From the NCBI GenBank assembly GCA_900239685.1, contig OENT01000727.1, positions 17,414-81,413 of the forward strand: a DNA stretch of 64,000 bases, given 5' to 3'. This DNA comes from Rotaria macrura. Taxonomy: Eukaryota; Rotifera; Eurotatoria; Philodinida; Philodinidae. Each line of letters begins with the position of its first letter. Position 1 is the stretch's first letter. Both the position numbers and the translations under genes were made by a program. Under the pieces are notes generated by a model. That model ran no database searches and had not been told where the DNA came from. It saw nothing but the letters and a program-made list of their open reading frames with translations. Shown here one piece after another: positions 1 through 17,800 of this stretch.

Positions 1-602
1 GAAAAAGTTTTTTTGCATCAATAGAGAGCATCGATGTTTGACATCAGAGCTCATATAAAAGCATTTGTATTATCCTTGTCGAAAATTGAATGGAAACACT
101 TCATAAAGAAAGACAGTTGACAGAGATTGTTATTTTCTGTCCTATGTTGTGATTACATTACATTAGGTTCTCCATCCGTTAAATAAGATCCCATATCATT
201 GTAGATTTTCATTTGGTTTACGTACTGCAAGCAGTGAGAACTTGTGACAAAGTTTAATTTTCTTACATAAAAACAATCAGTAGATGTCATCAGTATCACA
301 ACTCATTTATGTTGTTCAGTGTTCTTCCAAAACGAAAAAAGTATGTCGAACATATAAACTATGGAGTGACTGTCTCTGTGCAGTTCAGTTTACTTGAGAT
401 TGAATTTCTCTCTCTCTCTCTCTTTCTTTTTCTTTCTGTTCTTACTTGCTTGAAGCACTGTTTATTTTTGTATCGAATACATTACAAGAGAAGAGGCTAC
501 CCTACACTCTTCATATTTATACATATATACCTTCTTTTTTCTTCATTGCATTAATCTTTTTTTTCTTTATTCTTTAAGGAAAACATGCATCTCGATACAA
601 AT
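1..602. other. 5' flank of the Homer gene
   Basis: No coding exon is convincing here. A CT microsatellite lies at about 408-423. A long pyrimidine tract ends in an acceptor AG at 577-578, 24 bases before the chosen Homer start. No matching donor exon is obvious upstream, so this could be a trans-splice acceptor or the end of a 5' UTR intron. An in-frame ATG at 585-587 lies between the acceptor and the chosen start. Confidence 0.5.
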
Positions 603-3339
603 ATGGGGTGAACTAAATTAAATTAAATTAAAACTGTTTAATTCTTTAGTTCTTTTCTTTTTCTTATTAGCGAACAACCACCATTATTTGCATGTAAAGC
701 TCATATATTTCAAGTCGATCCTGATACACGTAAAACTTGGTTACCGATATCGAATGGTGCTGGTATGTAAAAGAAAGCACAATTTGATTTCAGTAATAAA
801 ATAGAAAAGAAAAAGAAACCATACTAATTCAATTCTAGTCAATGTACAAATATTTCATGATTCAGTAAAAAATGTTTATCGCATTTTATCTGTTGATGGA
901 TCAAAAGTACTTATTAATACAATCGTTACAGCACGAATGAGTTTTACCAAGACATCACAAAAATTTTGTCAATGGGTTGATTCACGAGCTAATCATGTTT
1001 ATGGTTTAGGTTTTGCTAACGAAACTGATCTCACGCGAGTAGATAATTTATACGATCGTTTCTTCGTATTGACTTCGACGTATTCATTTTGAATGTTTAA
1101 GTTCATGGATAAGTTTATTGAAGTTAAAGATGCAACACGTCAAGCACTCAAACAAACTGAACATCGAAGTAGTAGCGTCGATGCTCGGCAAACACCTCGA
1201 GTATGTTTTTGTTCGATTCTTTTAAATTCAACAAATAAAATTTGATCGTTTCATACAAGTCTGAAACTGATTGGTCAGTACAATCTAACGGATTAGATTC
1301 ATCAGCACAAAATCAACTTAAGCAAGAGAATGCTCATCTTAAAATTGCACTTGCTCAAAGGTATATGTACATTCAAAGTAGAATTATATCATTGTTTATT
1401 ATATAATTCAGTTCAAATAATGCTAAAAAATGGCAAGAAGAATTAGAAATCTTACGTAATAATAATGTAAAATTAACTACAGCATTACAAGAAAGTCATG
1501 GAAATGTTGAAGAATGGAAACGACAATTACAATTCTATCGAGACGAATGTTCACGTCTTCGACAAATGGTAAAATCAAGAATTAGTATTATTATATTTAC
1601 AATTTAGAGAAAAAGAAGAAGATTTATTCCTTCAAGATACATGAACTTTAAAAGAAAGTCTTCATTAACTCATAATTGTAATTAACTATCACTAATTTCA
1701 ACGAGTATTAGAATAACATTCGGAAAATAATTAGTTTTTATTTGTGATATACACAGTGCTTATTAAATGTGCTACTGAGATGGGAGTACTTGAGTACTAC
1801 AATAGATCTTAAACAGAATGTAGCAAACACACCGTGTACATCGTACGGTTTGTTTTCATCCGAAACCTAATCTTCTTTTCTTCTCTATCGCTTATCCTGA
1901 CATCCGTGCTCAATATAATTCTTAATTACAAAAAGAAAAAGTTCTCCGAGTAAATGTCAAGGTCATTACTGTTATCTTGTAAAGTTAAGGTCATGATAAA
2001 CATGAATTTCGACATGTTTAACGCAGGTTTTAGGTATGAAACTTGCAAGATTTTATATATGATAGTAAAATAGACTCGATATTTTATGAGGTGTGCACAG
2101 TAGTCGCAAGTGACCATCAACTTAGTCGATCAGTGGGTTAGTAACCGATGAGAGTTATGTAGTTATAACTTTGTTCAAATTCCAATCTAAAAAATTTTAA
2201 CATTCATTACTGTTGATCTATGTAAGTAATGACCAGATATATACGCGCTAACTTCAAATGAATTTTCATGACATATTTTTCAGGCAACGAAATCAATAAG
2301 GATAAACTTGGATGCAAACTATTAATCGATATCAAATTCATCCATTTGACATAGATTTCATCCATAGAACTAAGACTATTTCTCGAAGCGAAACAAATTT
2401 CAATCAAGTGATCTGTTTATATCGAATTTTTCATCATTTGACATGATGCTCTTTTCAATTGAATGAAAACCTTGAATCTATAACGTATAGTGTAACTACA
2501 TTATGAGCGATAACAATTAAATATATACACATTTCTGCCACTGTAATCTTGATCCATTGATGTTTCATGTAACATAGAATATTTTTAAAGTCTAGATCAT
2601 ATTGAAGAATTAAATACATGTATAGTTTTCTAAGAATATGAGCTTTCATTTCACTCTTGAAGATTTTTTTAATTTTCTCTTGTCACAAGAGCCTAGAATC
2701 AATAAGTAGTTCTAGAACTTGTTCGTTTGTTAAGTCATTGAAATGCAACAATTCATATGTGCCGACTATGTCTAGGTTTCAACTCATCATCCATCCGGTG
2801 AGGCACCAATTAATGAAAAGCAAGAATTAAAAATTCTACTCGATAATGCCGATCAACGTAATCAAGAACAAGAACAGGTATGTTGCTTTTCTCGCGTCTC
2901 ATCTTGGTTTGTTGTGTTCTACAAAAAATAATAAATTTTATATTTAGAAAATTCTTCAACTTGAAAATCAAATTCAACGGTATATTACTCAAATCAATAC
3001 TTTAGAAAGTCGTTTAGCTGTATGTTATACGAAAATTATAATTTGTGTCTGTTTTCATTGTCTTACCTTCGTTTTCTTCGAATATTTTAGTCCAGTGAAG
3101 AAGATAATCAAGGACTTCACAATGAAATTGCGAAACTTCAACGACGTTCACCATCAAGTGTATATGTATCTGGTAATGGAACATTACCACGTTCAAACAA
3201 TCGAAATATTCAACAATTAATTCGTCTTCGTGATGTATTTGAAACCAAAACAAATGATTTCAATCAAACACTTCTCGCTAAATCTCAAGATCTACAACGA
3301 CTCTGCACACAAATAACTCAAACAATAACAGAATTTTAA
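603..3339 (+). CDS. HOMER: Homer family scaffold protein (EVH1 domain plus C-terminal coiled coil)
   Basis: Homer proteins are postsynaptic or cytoplasmic scaffolds. Their EVH1 domain binds proline-rich motifs of glutamate, IP3 and ryanodine receptors, and their C-terminal coiled coil tetramerises. Nine exons join in frame: 603-607, 671-762, 839-1038, 1102-1200, 1260-1360, 1412-1568, 2776-2877, 2948-3019, 3091-3339, giving 358 aa (family about 350-370). Residues 1-110 are EVH1: the MGEQP start, [19 protein letters not shown] and YGLGF. Residues about 155-230 contain the family block AKKWQEELE / LTTALQES / WKRQL. The rest is coiled coil. The first exon contributes only ATGGG, completed by C after the intron. 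An in-frame ATG at 585 would add six residues, but the family begins at MGEQP. Donor GTAGAT at 1039 is slightly unusual. Intron 5 (1569-2775) is by far the longest. Confidence 0.93.
1569..2775 (+). other. Long intron 5 of Homer
   Basis: This 1.2 kb intron is the longest in Homer; the others are about 50-80 bases. Reading into it from exon 5 adds about twelve residues before a TAG, which would give a short form lacking the C-terminal coiled coil. Vertebrate Homer1a is a short form of that kind, but nothing here shows that this one is made. AGTACT occurs twice near 1787-1799. I see no gene on either strand. Confidence 0.5.
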
Positions 3340-6300
3340 TGCAAGATTTCTTTCTTATGTCGAATATTGACTTAACGAATTTGATCAGATTCTATGTGAT
3401 GCAACGACCAGAATAATAGAAGAAGAGTGTTACTTTGTGTAGTTGTTTGTTCTTTTTCTTTTGGATCGATATAGGTGCTAATGATTCATTTGTTTTTTGT
3501 ATTTTGTGATAATGAGAGTTCGAACCTTACTTTCTTTGTTTGTTTTTTTTTTGTAAACTGATATTTATTTCTATGCATTCCGAGTAGTTCAATAGCACGA
3601 ATACGTATAAAATATGTATATAGATACTTTTGTTTATATTCCATGTGAAAACATCAGTAATTCATGCTTTATTTATGTTCTCAGTAGTTTGTTTTATTTA
3701 ATAATAATTATCTTCTATCATTTCTTTTGCTTCTTGTCTATTTTATTGTTCTTGAATAGTTAAAATAATACAAATAATTAATCAATCATTTCAAATTAAT
3801 GATAGTTAAAACTCACTAGATCGACGATTTTGTAAGATAATAAATATGAATATTCAGATCAAGCTCGTCTTTGACTAGTACAAGTTAGTATCATGTCTTC
3901 CATCTATATTTCATCTTTCACTATTGTCTGCAGTTTGATTAAAACTGACAGATAATCCAACGAATCAATCTATGGATTCTTTCGAGTTAGACATAACCGA
4001 AACCATTGAAAGTATATCGAACTGAAAACTTTCACGTAACATGAACAACTTAAAGAGAAGAGGAATATATTTCTCTCTCGAAATGTTTGAAACTCATTCG
4101 AACTATTGCATTAGCATGATCAAGTTAAAACTAAATTATTTTTCTTTGAACTTATCAACAATATATTACAAGAGAGATCCATATCGTTTAGAAAGTCAAA
4201 TTTACTCTCGTTAAACTGTAGGTTTGAGTTCCTGAACTAGTTTCTTTAGCATTTACAAAATCTGACTGTAACCACTGACTTAAACTGAACAATGTCATAT
4301 TATTAGAGATGTTTTCTTTTAAGTTTTATGAGTAATAATAGTATAAATATGTTGAACGGTTTGATTTAACTGCTGTGTCTATTTTTCTTGCCACTTTCCA
4401 CTATAATCAATGGAATTATTCTATTACGACTAATATCTTTCAATATAATGAATGATCGTGTATCTTTCTCATGATTCGAAAAAATTTGATACCAATAAAA
4501 AAGAGATGATTATAAAAAATATGATAAAAACGAAGACAAATTTTTTATTCATTCTCAACCGTTAAATTGACTTTTGTAAAATGTTATTCAAAACAAGGTG
4601 AAAAATTGCACATCGAATTCGTTTCATTTACGGATTAGTAGGTTGGAAGTTCTCCGGTCAATAATCACGAACAGACAAATTTTTAAAACTTGCCAGACAA
4701 AGATTTCTTATTCATCCGCTTTCTATTCGTCGCTGTTGAAAAGTGATCTTATTTTTTTAAACTCTTACTGAACTATGATTAGCTATGCACTGTATTCAAT
4801 TGTGTATGGAAATGGATTTGTACCCCGACTACATAGGGGATTCTCTCATAATAAATTACTAAATACGTCATTTGTCTCACTTCTGAAACAGAATTATCCG
4901 TTTTTGATTAGAGATTTCATTGTCTGTTTTGAAATGATGATGTTCTATAACAAGGCAATAATAGAATTCGATACAATCGTAGTAATTTTTCATTTAAATT
5001 ATAAGTCGGCGTGATCAAGATTTTATATTACAAAGAAAAATTTATGTTCTTTTTTTTTAAGTTTGAAAAGTAACATTTGGTCACAGAGTACTTGATGATG
5101 AAATAGTCATACGTTGTAAATGAATTACGATTGATAGTTTATGTTTGAATGAAAAACAAAATGATACTGAAATACTTAATTTCACATATACTGTTCGAAA
5201 TTTAGAATAATTCCTTCTTGTCTACATCGATCAGTAGCATACTGATTTTAGTCATCATCATCACAAATCAATAGCAATATCTACCTTTCAGATGTTCCAT
5301 GAATTACTTCATATCTCAATGAAAAAGAACTGTACTCTTTGAAAAGATCAATTCATGTCGTATAACATTTTGACAGATACGATTGATCAAGATTGTAGTG
5401 TTTAAATGAATAGATAGATCTGTACTTGTCAACATAAATATATCGATCGAACACAGAGAGCTCTATAAAAATATATTGTACATATTCAACTTCGCAAAGG
5501 ATAACCATACATAATTATCAAAGTAACATAGCTTGTGTTTTATTCCCACCGTTGTATTGTTCATTGGATAAATCTATTCAATAATTTTTTTAGAAAAAAA
5601 TATATTTGTCTGTTGTTGATTTTGTTCAATCATTGTCATAAAAACATATAGACAAATAGCATTGAATTGATACGCATGACACAAACTATTGACAGAATGT
5701 TTAATAGATTATCATCATATTGACACTGTAAATAACGTGTTATCACTTTGTAATTATATGTTTACAATTATCTTCGTGTTCGTTAATACAATTGTCTAGT
5801 CAAATACGAACGACATTTTACATCATACGAACGCTCATATATCGAAATGCATTAGCGATTTCGATTACAACAGATACAGCGACTTAACTTTGTATTATGT
5901 CATCGTCATTGAGAACTACTATTGATTATATTTTGTTTATACTTCGTTCTTTTGGTATGTTTAACTTTAAGTAAACCAATAATAAATACGAATAAAACAC
6001 AATACTCATAGTTTCTTACTCTAAATGACATTAACGTATTCGATAGATTAGATTGTTTCTTTTTAAATTTATTGCTGAACACTTCAATATGATTTTTCTG
6101 TTGAATATATTGTTACAAAAATGATATGATACATAGATTCAATGTAGACGTTCAAATGTAATGAATGAAAAACAAAGAAAACCATGTTGACATGTAATTA
6201 TTGTTGACATTAAACAAAGACATTTCTTACCATAGCGCTCTTGTTTAAAATCTCTTTGTATACATGAATAGAAATGTGTTATAGAATTTATTGTATTTCA

Positions 6301-7789
6301 TTTTGAATTATTTTTCTAGTAGAGATATTCGATATCGAAAAATGCAACACAAAATAGATCATAAGAAAAATTCATATCACTTATTTACTATTATCAATGT
6401 GCAATATCGTTGATAGAATCTTTGATAGACTAGAAACATGTGAAGATTGTATTTTTATTTTTTCAATCATAATTCTATGAAAAAAAAGAAGTACAAAAAA
6501 TCTAAAATGATATAAACCACAAGTTTTCTCGACCGATGAGTATCGAATGATTTTTACAAGCAAGAATTTTCTAAAACAAAACTAGCTCGCATTAAAACGT
6601 ATCCAAAGTGAATCATCGATGCCCAATATTTTCCAATTATCCTCTTACATAAATTCGAGTGATTTAGATAACTGGTTGTATCAAGATCATTCTAGTAGAT
6701 AAACTTTATTGAACAATCGAAAGATAGGAATTATGGCACAGTCACTGTGATTAAAATTAAGCATTCAGACAGTTCCCTTGTAGAGAATCATTGTTCGGAG
6801 TAGACAACCGATTTGTTCTTAACTTTATTCCGATATATTGGCATATCCCTGATTGGTCCCCTATTACGTCCCACCTTCATTGATTCCAAATTTGTCCCCA
6901 CTCTAAATTAGTTCCTTTCTATATTAATTGGCACTTGATTACAAGAGATATGCATTTCTAATGTAATTTTATTGAGTATATATGTTGGGAATTGCAGTTG
7001 TTTCTGTTCATGTTCTTTGTTTCATATTTACGAGAGTTTAATCCATAATAAGTTTATTTCAGTCAGATGAACAAGATGAATCATGTTCATTCGGTTCACG
7101 AGTAATCACAGTATTATCTCAAGACAAAGAAAGTATGCTGTTGTAATGTCATGAATGACACCATCAGTATACTACTGTTTTCCGTTCATGTTTGAGAGTG
7201 GATTGAAAACGATGATAGTTCAACCACCCTACCTGTTCTTTCTGTTGGAGTAAAACTAAGAATAATTCAACATGTTTACAAGTAATAAATGTGAATAATA
7301 GAAAAATATATCGATCAATCACTTATAGATACTTGTTCATTATACGTATCTTTCTGATAGGCTATCGAATAATACCAAAATAAATGAATTCAATTGTCAG
7401 TCATTATCACTATTTGTGAATATAGACGGTACGAAGAGTAAACATTCCAATGTTAAAATAGTATGGGAATGAATTCGGACTAACTCGATGTATTCGTCCT
7501 AGTACTCTCTATGAGATCAAAACAAAAAATTTCAATTTTCATTAATTTGAAATATGTTTCGATTGAGAGAAGAATTCATAAAAGTAGAAACTTGTTTTTT
7601 CTTATCTTTCACATTTATTTTTTGCTGGGTTACTTAATTTGATTAGAATGATGTACTCGCTAAAAGCCAAGTCAAAAGAACATTAAATTTGAGAAAAAAC
7701 GGTTATAGCCTATAATCTCTACAAGACAAAATATACCACTCGGGGTAGATATATATATATATATATATCGGGTCATAATCTATTTGTAA
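3340..7789. other. Gene-free AT-rich stretch between Homer and malic enzyme
   Basis: Short open frames on both strands lack family features and splice context and look like chance. A TA microsatellite at about 7750-7768 sits just beyond the malic enzyme stop. The only exon-like segment is at 7063-7146, listed separately. Confidence 0.6.
7063..7146 (+). other. Orphan exon-like segment, possible terminal exon
   Basis: A pyrimidine-rich tract and AG at 7061-7062 are followed by 27 sense codons and TAA. The peptide starts SDEQDES and ends KESMLL. The segment starts in phase 0 and opens like Homer exon 8 (SSEEDN). It could be an alternative last exon of Homer, a relic, or chance. No other exons were found in the 3.7 kb between. 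Confidence 0.2.
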
Positions 7790-12512
<4,723 letters not shown>

Positions 12513-13497
12513 TCTTGTTAATGTAACGTGATTATCTGAAAATTATAAAACAATCATGGATTAGATATTTCTTATTTCATATGTATATATAACTTAATTA
12601 CATGAAACGAAACAGAGATATTTTAAACTCTTACAAAAGTTGAATTCAATTTTTCTTTTCAGTTATCATTCTTTTTAAATGATGCATTTTGATTTTTCTG
12701 GATGCAATAATTACAATGAATAGAAATAGTCAATTCAAAGCACGCCTCTCTTCTTTCCGTTGATCTCTTTATATTCATAGTTACGCCTCTGCACGCTACT
12801 CATTTCTATATTTCATACTTGTAAAATCTATTTAGAAAAGAAAATTTGGAAGCAATAAATATCAATTGAAATATAAACTTGTGCGGTACTATATAGTTTT
12901 TCATTATTACAACATAGGGAATTTAGCTAATGTTATAATGAGTGTAATTATATCGTAGAACTCAATATTTGATGTTCAACAGACAGATAATTTTCGATTT
13001 ATTCATGATATAAATATTGATTATGTTCTTTGACAAATATTTATACGCCTAGGAATCACTTAGTTAAGTTAAACCATTGCTTTTTGAGATAAATTTAATT
13101 GTTTTATAGGTCACATATAATCATTAAGTAAGCGAAAGAAAACGAGGAGAAATGTATGAGAGAGAGAGAGAGAGCGAGAGAAAAACCTGAAAAGTCCTTC
13201 AGCAAAGACAACTTAAGCATGCATGAAAAATTGTCATTCTCTTTTTCTATTCTTACCTAAATAATCAGAAATTAATACTTCTTTTTCTTCTCTTCTTCTT
13301 CTTCTTCTTCTTCTTCTTTTTACTCTCTCATTTATGAAAAGCAATTTCATATTTCTATTCATTTTCTTTTTGGTTTCTGACGTCTATAGACAAAGAATAC
13401 ATATCCATATACTTAATATTACTAATTTAATTCGACTTTATCAATCTGAAAAAAAATCAAATAATATTCATTTGTGATAATGTTAACGAAACAAAAC
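12513..13497. promoter_or_regulatory. Divergent intergenic region between malic enzyme and neuropeptide F genes
   Basis: About 1 kb between two divergently oriented genes, presumably holding both promoters. It contains a GA microsatellite near 13158-13182 and a CTT microsatellite near 13285-13317. No clear TATA box was identified. An in-frame upstream ATG for the neuropeptide gene lies at 13480. Confidence 0.45.
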
Positions 13498-13953
13498 ATG
13501 GGCTCTCGTATATTATGGTTGATGTTTATTTTGATTTCTGTTCAATTGGTTGAAACGCTCTCAGCATTTTCTGATGTACCTCGTAAGTTGCATGCAATAA
13601 ATAGATAAGATATGTATTGTTGACTATTTTTTGTTTGCCTCTATTCTTAGCTCCCCCAGTTCGACCGGAACGGTTTAACAATCGTGAAGAACTCAAGCGG
13701 TATTTACAACTTGTATGTTTCAATTTTGATACTTTCCTATGTCGTAGATGAATTATGTTCTCGATTGTTGCATTTTTTTCCTTACTTCAAGGTACATGAA
13801 TATTACGCTATAATTGGACGACCACGCTTTGGACGATCGCTATACGAAAAACGATCAAGTCTAAGTGATCGAAGTCTATTTAACTTTTTCGATTTAAATG
13901 GTGACAACGCAATAACATTCGACGAATTTGAAAAACGCTTCGAAAATGTTTAG
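13498..13953 (+). CDS. NPF: Neuropeptide F (NPY superfamily) precursor with an EF-hand-like C-terminal peptide
   Basis: Secreted neuropeptide precursor for a feeding or energy-state peptide of the NPY/NPF family. Exons 13498-13582, 13651-13712 and 13792-13953 give 102 aa (starting at the in-frame ATG 13480 adds six). A hydrophobic signal peptide ends near TLSA. The mature region contains PVRPERFNNREELKRYL and then EYYAIIGRPRFG. The C-terminal RPRF followed by Gly predicts an amidated RPRF-NH2 peptide of about 39-40 residues. Gly is followed by a single Arg-Ser, not the usual dibasic site; a Lys-Arg comes five residues later. The tail peptide contains DLNGDNAITFDE, which fits the twelve-residue EF-hand calcium loop (acidic or polar positions 1, 3, 5, 9 and 12), flanked by helix-like segments. 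That is unusual for this family. Both introns lie upstream of the RPRF codons. Confidence 0.9.
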
Positions 13954-14813
13954 TTTTGTATGTCTATGATTAAAGAATATTTTAAAATCTATACATAATA
14001 ATAATTGATTGGTCGATATAACTTTTCTTTTCTTTTTTTTATCTCTTATACATAGATGGACCGATATGTAATGTCTATGATCATCAATTTTAATGCAAAA
14101 TGGCAAGTTTTTCATCGATCATCATGCGTTGGAAGTTTTTCCTTCTTCTTTGTTTCATGTTTCATTATCAACTATCTCTATGTCCTGAGTATTTGTCATA
14201 TTGTATGCGAATACAATAAAATTAACCGTTCCACACATACATCTAATCGTTTTTTTTTTATCAGTAACAATCTTTCAACAGGAATATATACACTCTCGAT
14301 TTAGAAGCAAACAAAATTCATAAATGAAATGGACATGTTAGATAACAATAAAAAAACAAAAAGCTTTCATTTGAACACTTTTCCCGCTTGTTTTTAGAGA
14401 ACCATCAAGTGGATTTACATAAACTTATCTCATTTAGCAATTATTTGAATAACATACGCCTTCATGGAAAGTATTTTTCTTTGGATAAAATTCAATGTTA
14501 GATAAGAAATAGATGAATAACCATGAAATTTCAAATATATCTAAAATATAGCAACTGTAAAAAGTAATTGAAATACAAGAGACCTCAATGTCCTATATTT
14601 TTCTTCCATCGTGGTATAAAAAAATTCACACCGACACACAGATACACACACACACACACACACATATGAACCATCGAAAAAAAAAAGGGTTTCAGCCAAT
14701 ATATGAATTTTTCAGAAGAAGAAGAAAAAAGAAGAAAGTTATGTTAAATAACAAAGAATCAATGATGAAACTTTGTATAGTTATGTCTTGATTAAAATCA
14801 CTGGTTTATCTTC
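13954..14813. other. Gap between convergent NPF and DCN1-like genes
   Basis: This AT-rich sequence holds a CA microsatellite at about 14645-14664. It should contain the 3' end of the NPF transcript. No coding exon is supported. Confidence 0.5.
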
Positions 14814-14819
14814 TTTATT
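14814..14819 (-). terminator. Poly(A) signal AATAAA of the DCN1-like gene
   Basis: On the minus strand, AATAAA occurs 12 bases after the TAA stop of the DCN1-like gene. This is the last gene of the same-strand array. I did not find an equally close AATAAA after Maelstrom or COX5A. Confidence 0.6.
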
Positions 14820-14831
14820 TAAAATAGAAAA

Positions 14832-17800
14832 TTAAACATTAGCAGAAGACGATTGATTTTGTGATGTTTTAACATATTCAACGAAATCATCAATCAATCT
14901 AAAATTAAAAAGAATAACTATCGTTTTAATACAAAATATGATTTATTTCTTATGCACATACGTTGGCCAAGCACCATCATGATCATAATTTGAAAAATCA
15001 GATTTAATAGTTGTTGAAAAATCAAGTAATAAATCCCATGTATCTTTTGTTATTGATCGTTGATTAGAACGTTCTTCAAGAAATTTAATCCATAATTCAA
15101 GTAATTTAAATCGTTGATATTGTCTATTATTTTGACTTCCACTAAATAACATCTTCCAATATGCCATAGCTAAACGAAAATAATTACTTTTATCAGTACT
15201 ACAATTATGATCGTTATAGTCAAAAGTGGATTATAATTGAAATGACTACTTTTCTATTCTTTATTAACAAAGTTCATAATTTAAGAATTCTTCATTAAAA
15301 TTCAAGGATAAAAATCTTGTTGAACATTGATTCGACTAATTGTTTTTAATTTGAAATTAAATTTCATATTTATTTTTATCTTCATTAATGAAATGAAGAT
15401 CATAGAATATATAAAAAATAATTTCTCAAATGTATATGATATTTATTAATGCTCATTATATGGAAAGTACTTATCGCCATATCAATGAAAATTTTTCTTT
15501 TTCTAATTACATCTACATGTCTAATTATAACTATTACTGATGCAAACATAATCTAATTTGTTAAAAAGAAAATAAACAATTTCCTGTCACAAATAATATA
15601 CATTCATTTAACAAGTAGGATATTTATTGTTCAAAATAAAACAAATATCTCTGTTCCATAGGTAATTTCAAAGAAATACTCTATTAACTATAAAAAAAAA
15701 GGGCTATGTCCATTAACAAAAAAATAAGAAAATATGTTTTTCAAACATTAGTTGATTATTTAGATGAATCAGATTATAGAATTTGTATTCATATAAGAAA
15801 TTAGAGAAATTCGTGACACAAGTTTCTTTTTACATTTGATGAAAGTCATGTTAACATGAAGAATCGTACGATCGTCAAGTTTTAAAAATAGTAAAAAACA
15901 CTACTTCTGTCAATCTAGAGTACTTCCTTTAAAGAGTAGGCAAACTACAAATCGAAAATTCTTTCAACCTTAACACGTATAATCCATGAATTATCCCTGA
16001 CATACGTCTTATTATGGATTATAGTTCTACTAAATTTAAAAGAAAAACAAGTTAACAAACAATTGTGAATATTTTACGTATTGATTAAGTTACATGAAAG
16101 TTAACCTATAAATTATGCACGAAATTGTTATTAATTAACGGTAATTTAACTCTGACATAAGTCAGACACACAGATGATTATAGACATGATTAAATAACAT
16201 TTTTATAATACGATTGTATTCGAGTATGAGAAAACCTTTACATCTTAACTTGTTCTTCATTAATCTACGTCATATGCTTTACAACATTATATTACTCTCG
16301 TAAGTCATTATTGTCATTCGAAGATCAAAATCAAGTGGAAAACTTTAGTTTTCATTTTTCGAACGATCGGGCTCATGCCTATCTAATAGATGAATTTATT
16401 GCACTTTTCTTCTTGAATTTCGATACACTTTTACCGGATGAACACATAAGTTCTTTTTAATTATCATGTAAATATTCAAATTGTCTATTTGAAGACTTAT
16501 CCGATGTGACCATTTTCTAATTTTTATGATTAATCATTGAGACTTAACAAGTGTTGCACTAAAAACTTTTAACCAGCTTTTCAAGTAATTACTGTCATGA
16601 AAAACAATCATTCGTGCACTATTCCAGAGTATGGAATAATATTTGTTTGTGGACATTTTTTCTTGTTACAAATTGATCATCAAAACTACTTCTAATAATA
16701 TCTTAGAGAAACCTATAGTAGTCAATTTGATCTGGCTTCATCTGTTGCTTTCAACTGTGAAGACCCTCGTTGTCTATGCAGTTCTATAATAAATGATCCA
16801 CACAAAAAAGAATAGACACCTACACATGTTTCTTTCAAATAAGAATCATACAATCGACGAAGACAAGAGTTCAAAATTTCAAGTGTTATTAAAGCAATAA
16901 TTTTTAGCCTGAAATTTTTTCTCATATCTCAATAGTGAACATTCGAAATGCTAATGATTGATGTTTAGTTTTCTTCTGTGTTATCAGCAGTTTCAAACAT
17001 ATCGAATGAAACGATGGTAATCATTTAACGGATAAACAACTATATTATATGTTTGGTTTTCTCTTAATTTCATATTAACTATCACTAATCTAGTGCCTGA
17101 CATACATGCTTGCTAGATAAGCTTGTGATTAAAACAATTGTAGAACAACAACAGATGTTCTATTCAAAGAAGAGTAATGAAACGAGAAAATAAAACTGTT
17201 GAGAACTAATGCTGGATCTCGAGTATGAAAATTTCAAATCCTTATTTTATATACCTGCCGTATTTGTGATTCACATAGAATAGTAAAATTTGAGATCAAG
17301 TTTCGAGCCATTCAATACATATAAAGTGATCGATGAACTGGTTTGCAAGACAAAATCCTTTAGTATCACTAGATCATGACATTAGCCCTGATATGATCTA
17401 TGACACTTAAGGTAAAAATGTATCCATTATATATATATATATGTGCATGTGTGTTCGATTCTTAATTCTCTATACTATAAATATTGATGTGTATGAAAGT
17501 CATATGGGACAAATAATGATATATTTCTAAATGCATACTGAGCAACAGAGAAGTATATTTAGATAAATGTGACCATCATTGAATTGAATTCAATATAAGA
17601 TATCATCTTTAAGCTAGACTTTCAATAAAAGCCAAGGTCGTCGTGGGCTTTTTGGCTCCGAGATCAAATGTGTAATCAATAACCATAAAGATTAATGTGA
17701 TCGTTTCCAAGCCTTGAAAATGACTTATCGGTCATATTTATCCACTATGTATGTCATGCGCAAGATACGACCCATATGTTTCGTATGAATGTTATTCTAG

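Noticed and set aside
16722-16925. Minus-strand frame, and a plus-strand segment reading NCEDPRCLC, inside the DCN1-like intron
   Set aside because: Short, without a convincing pair of splice sites or family; chance frames are expected in 6.6 kb.
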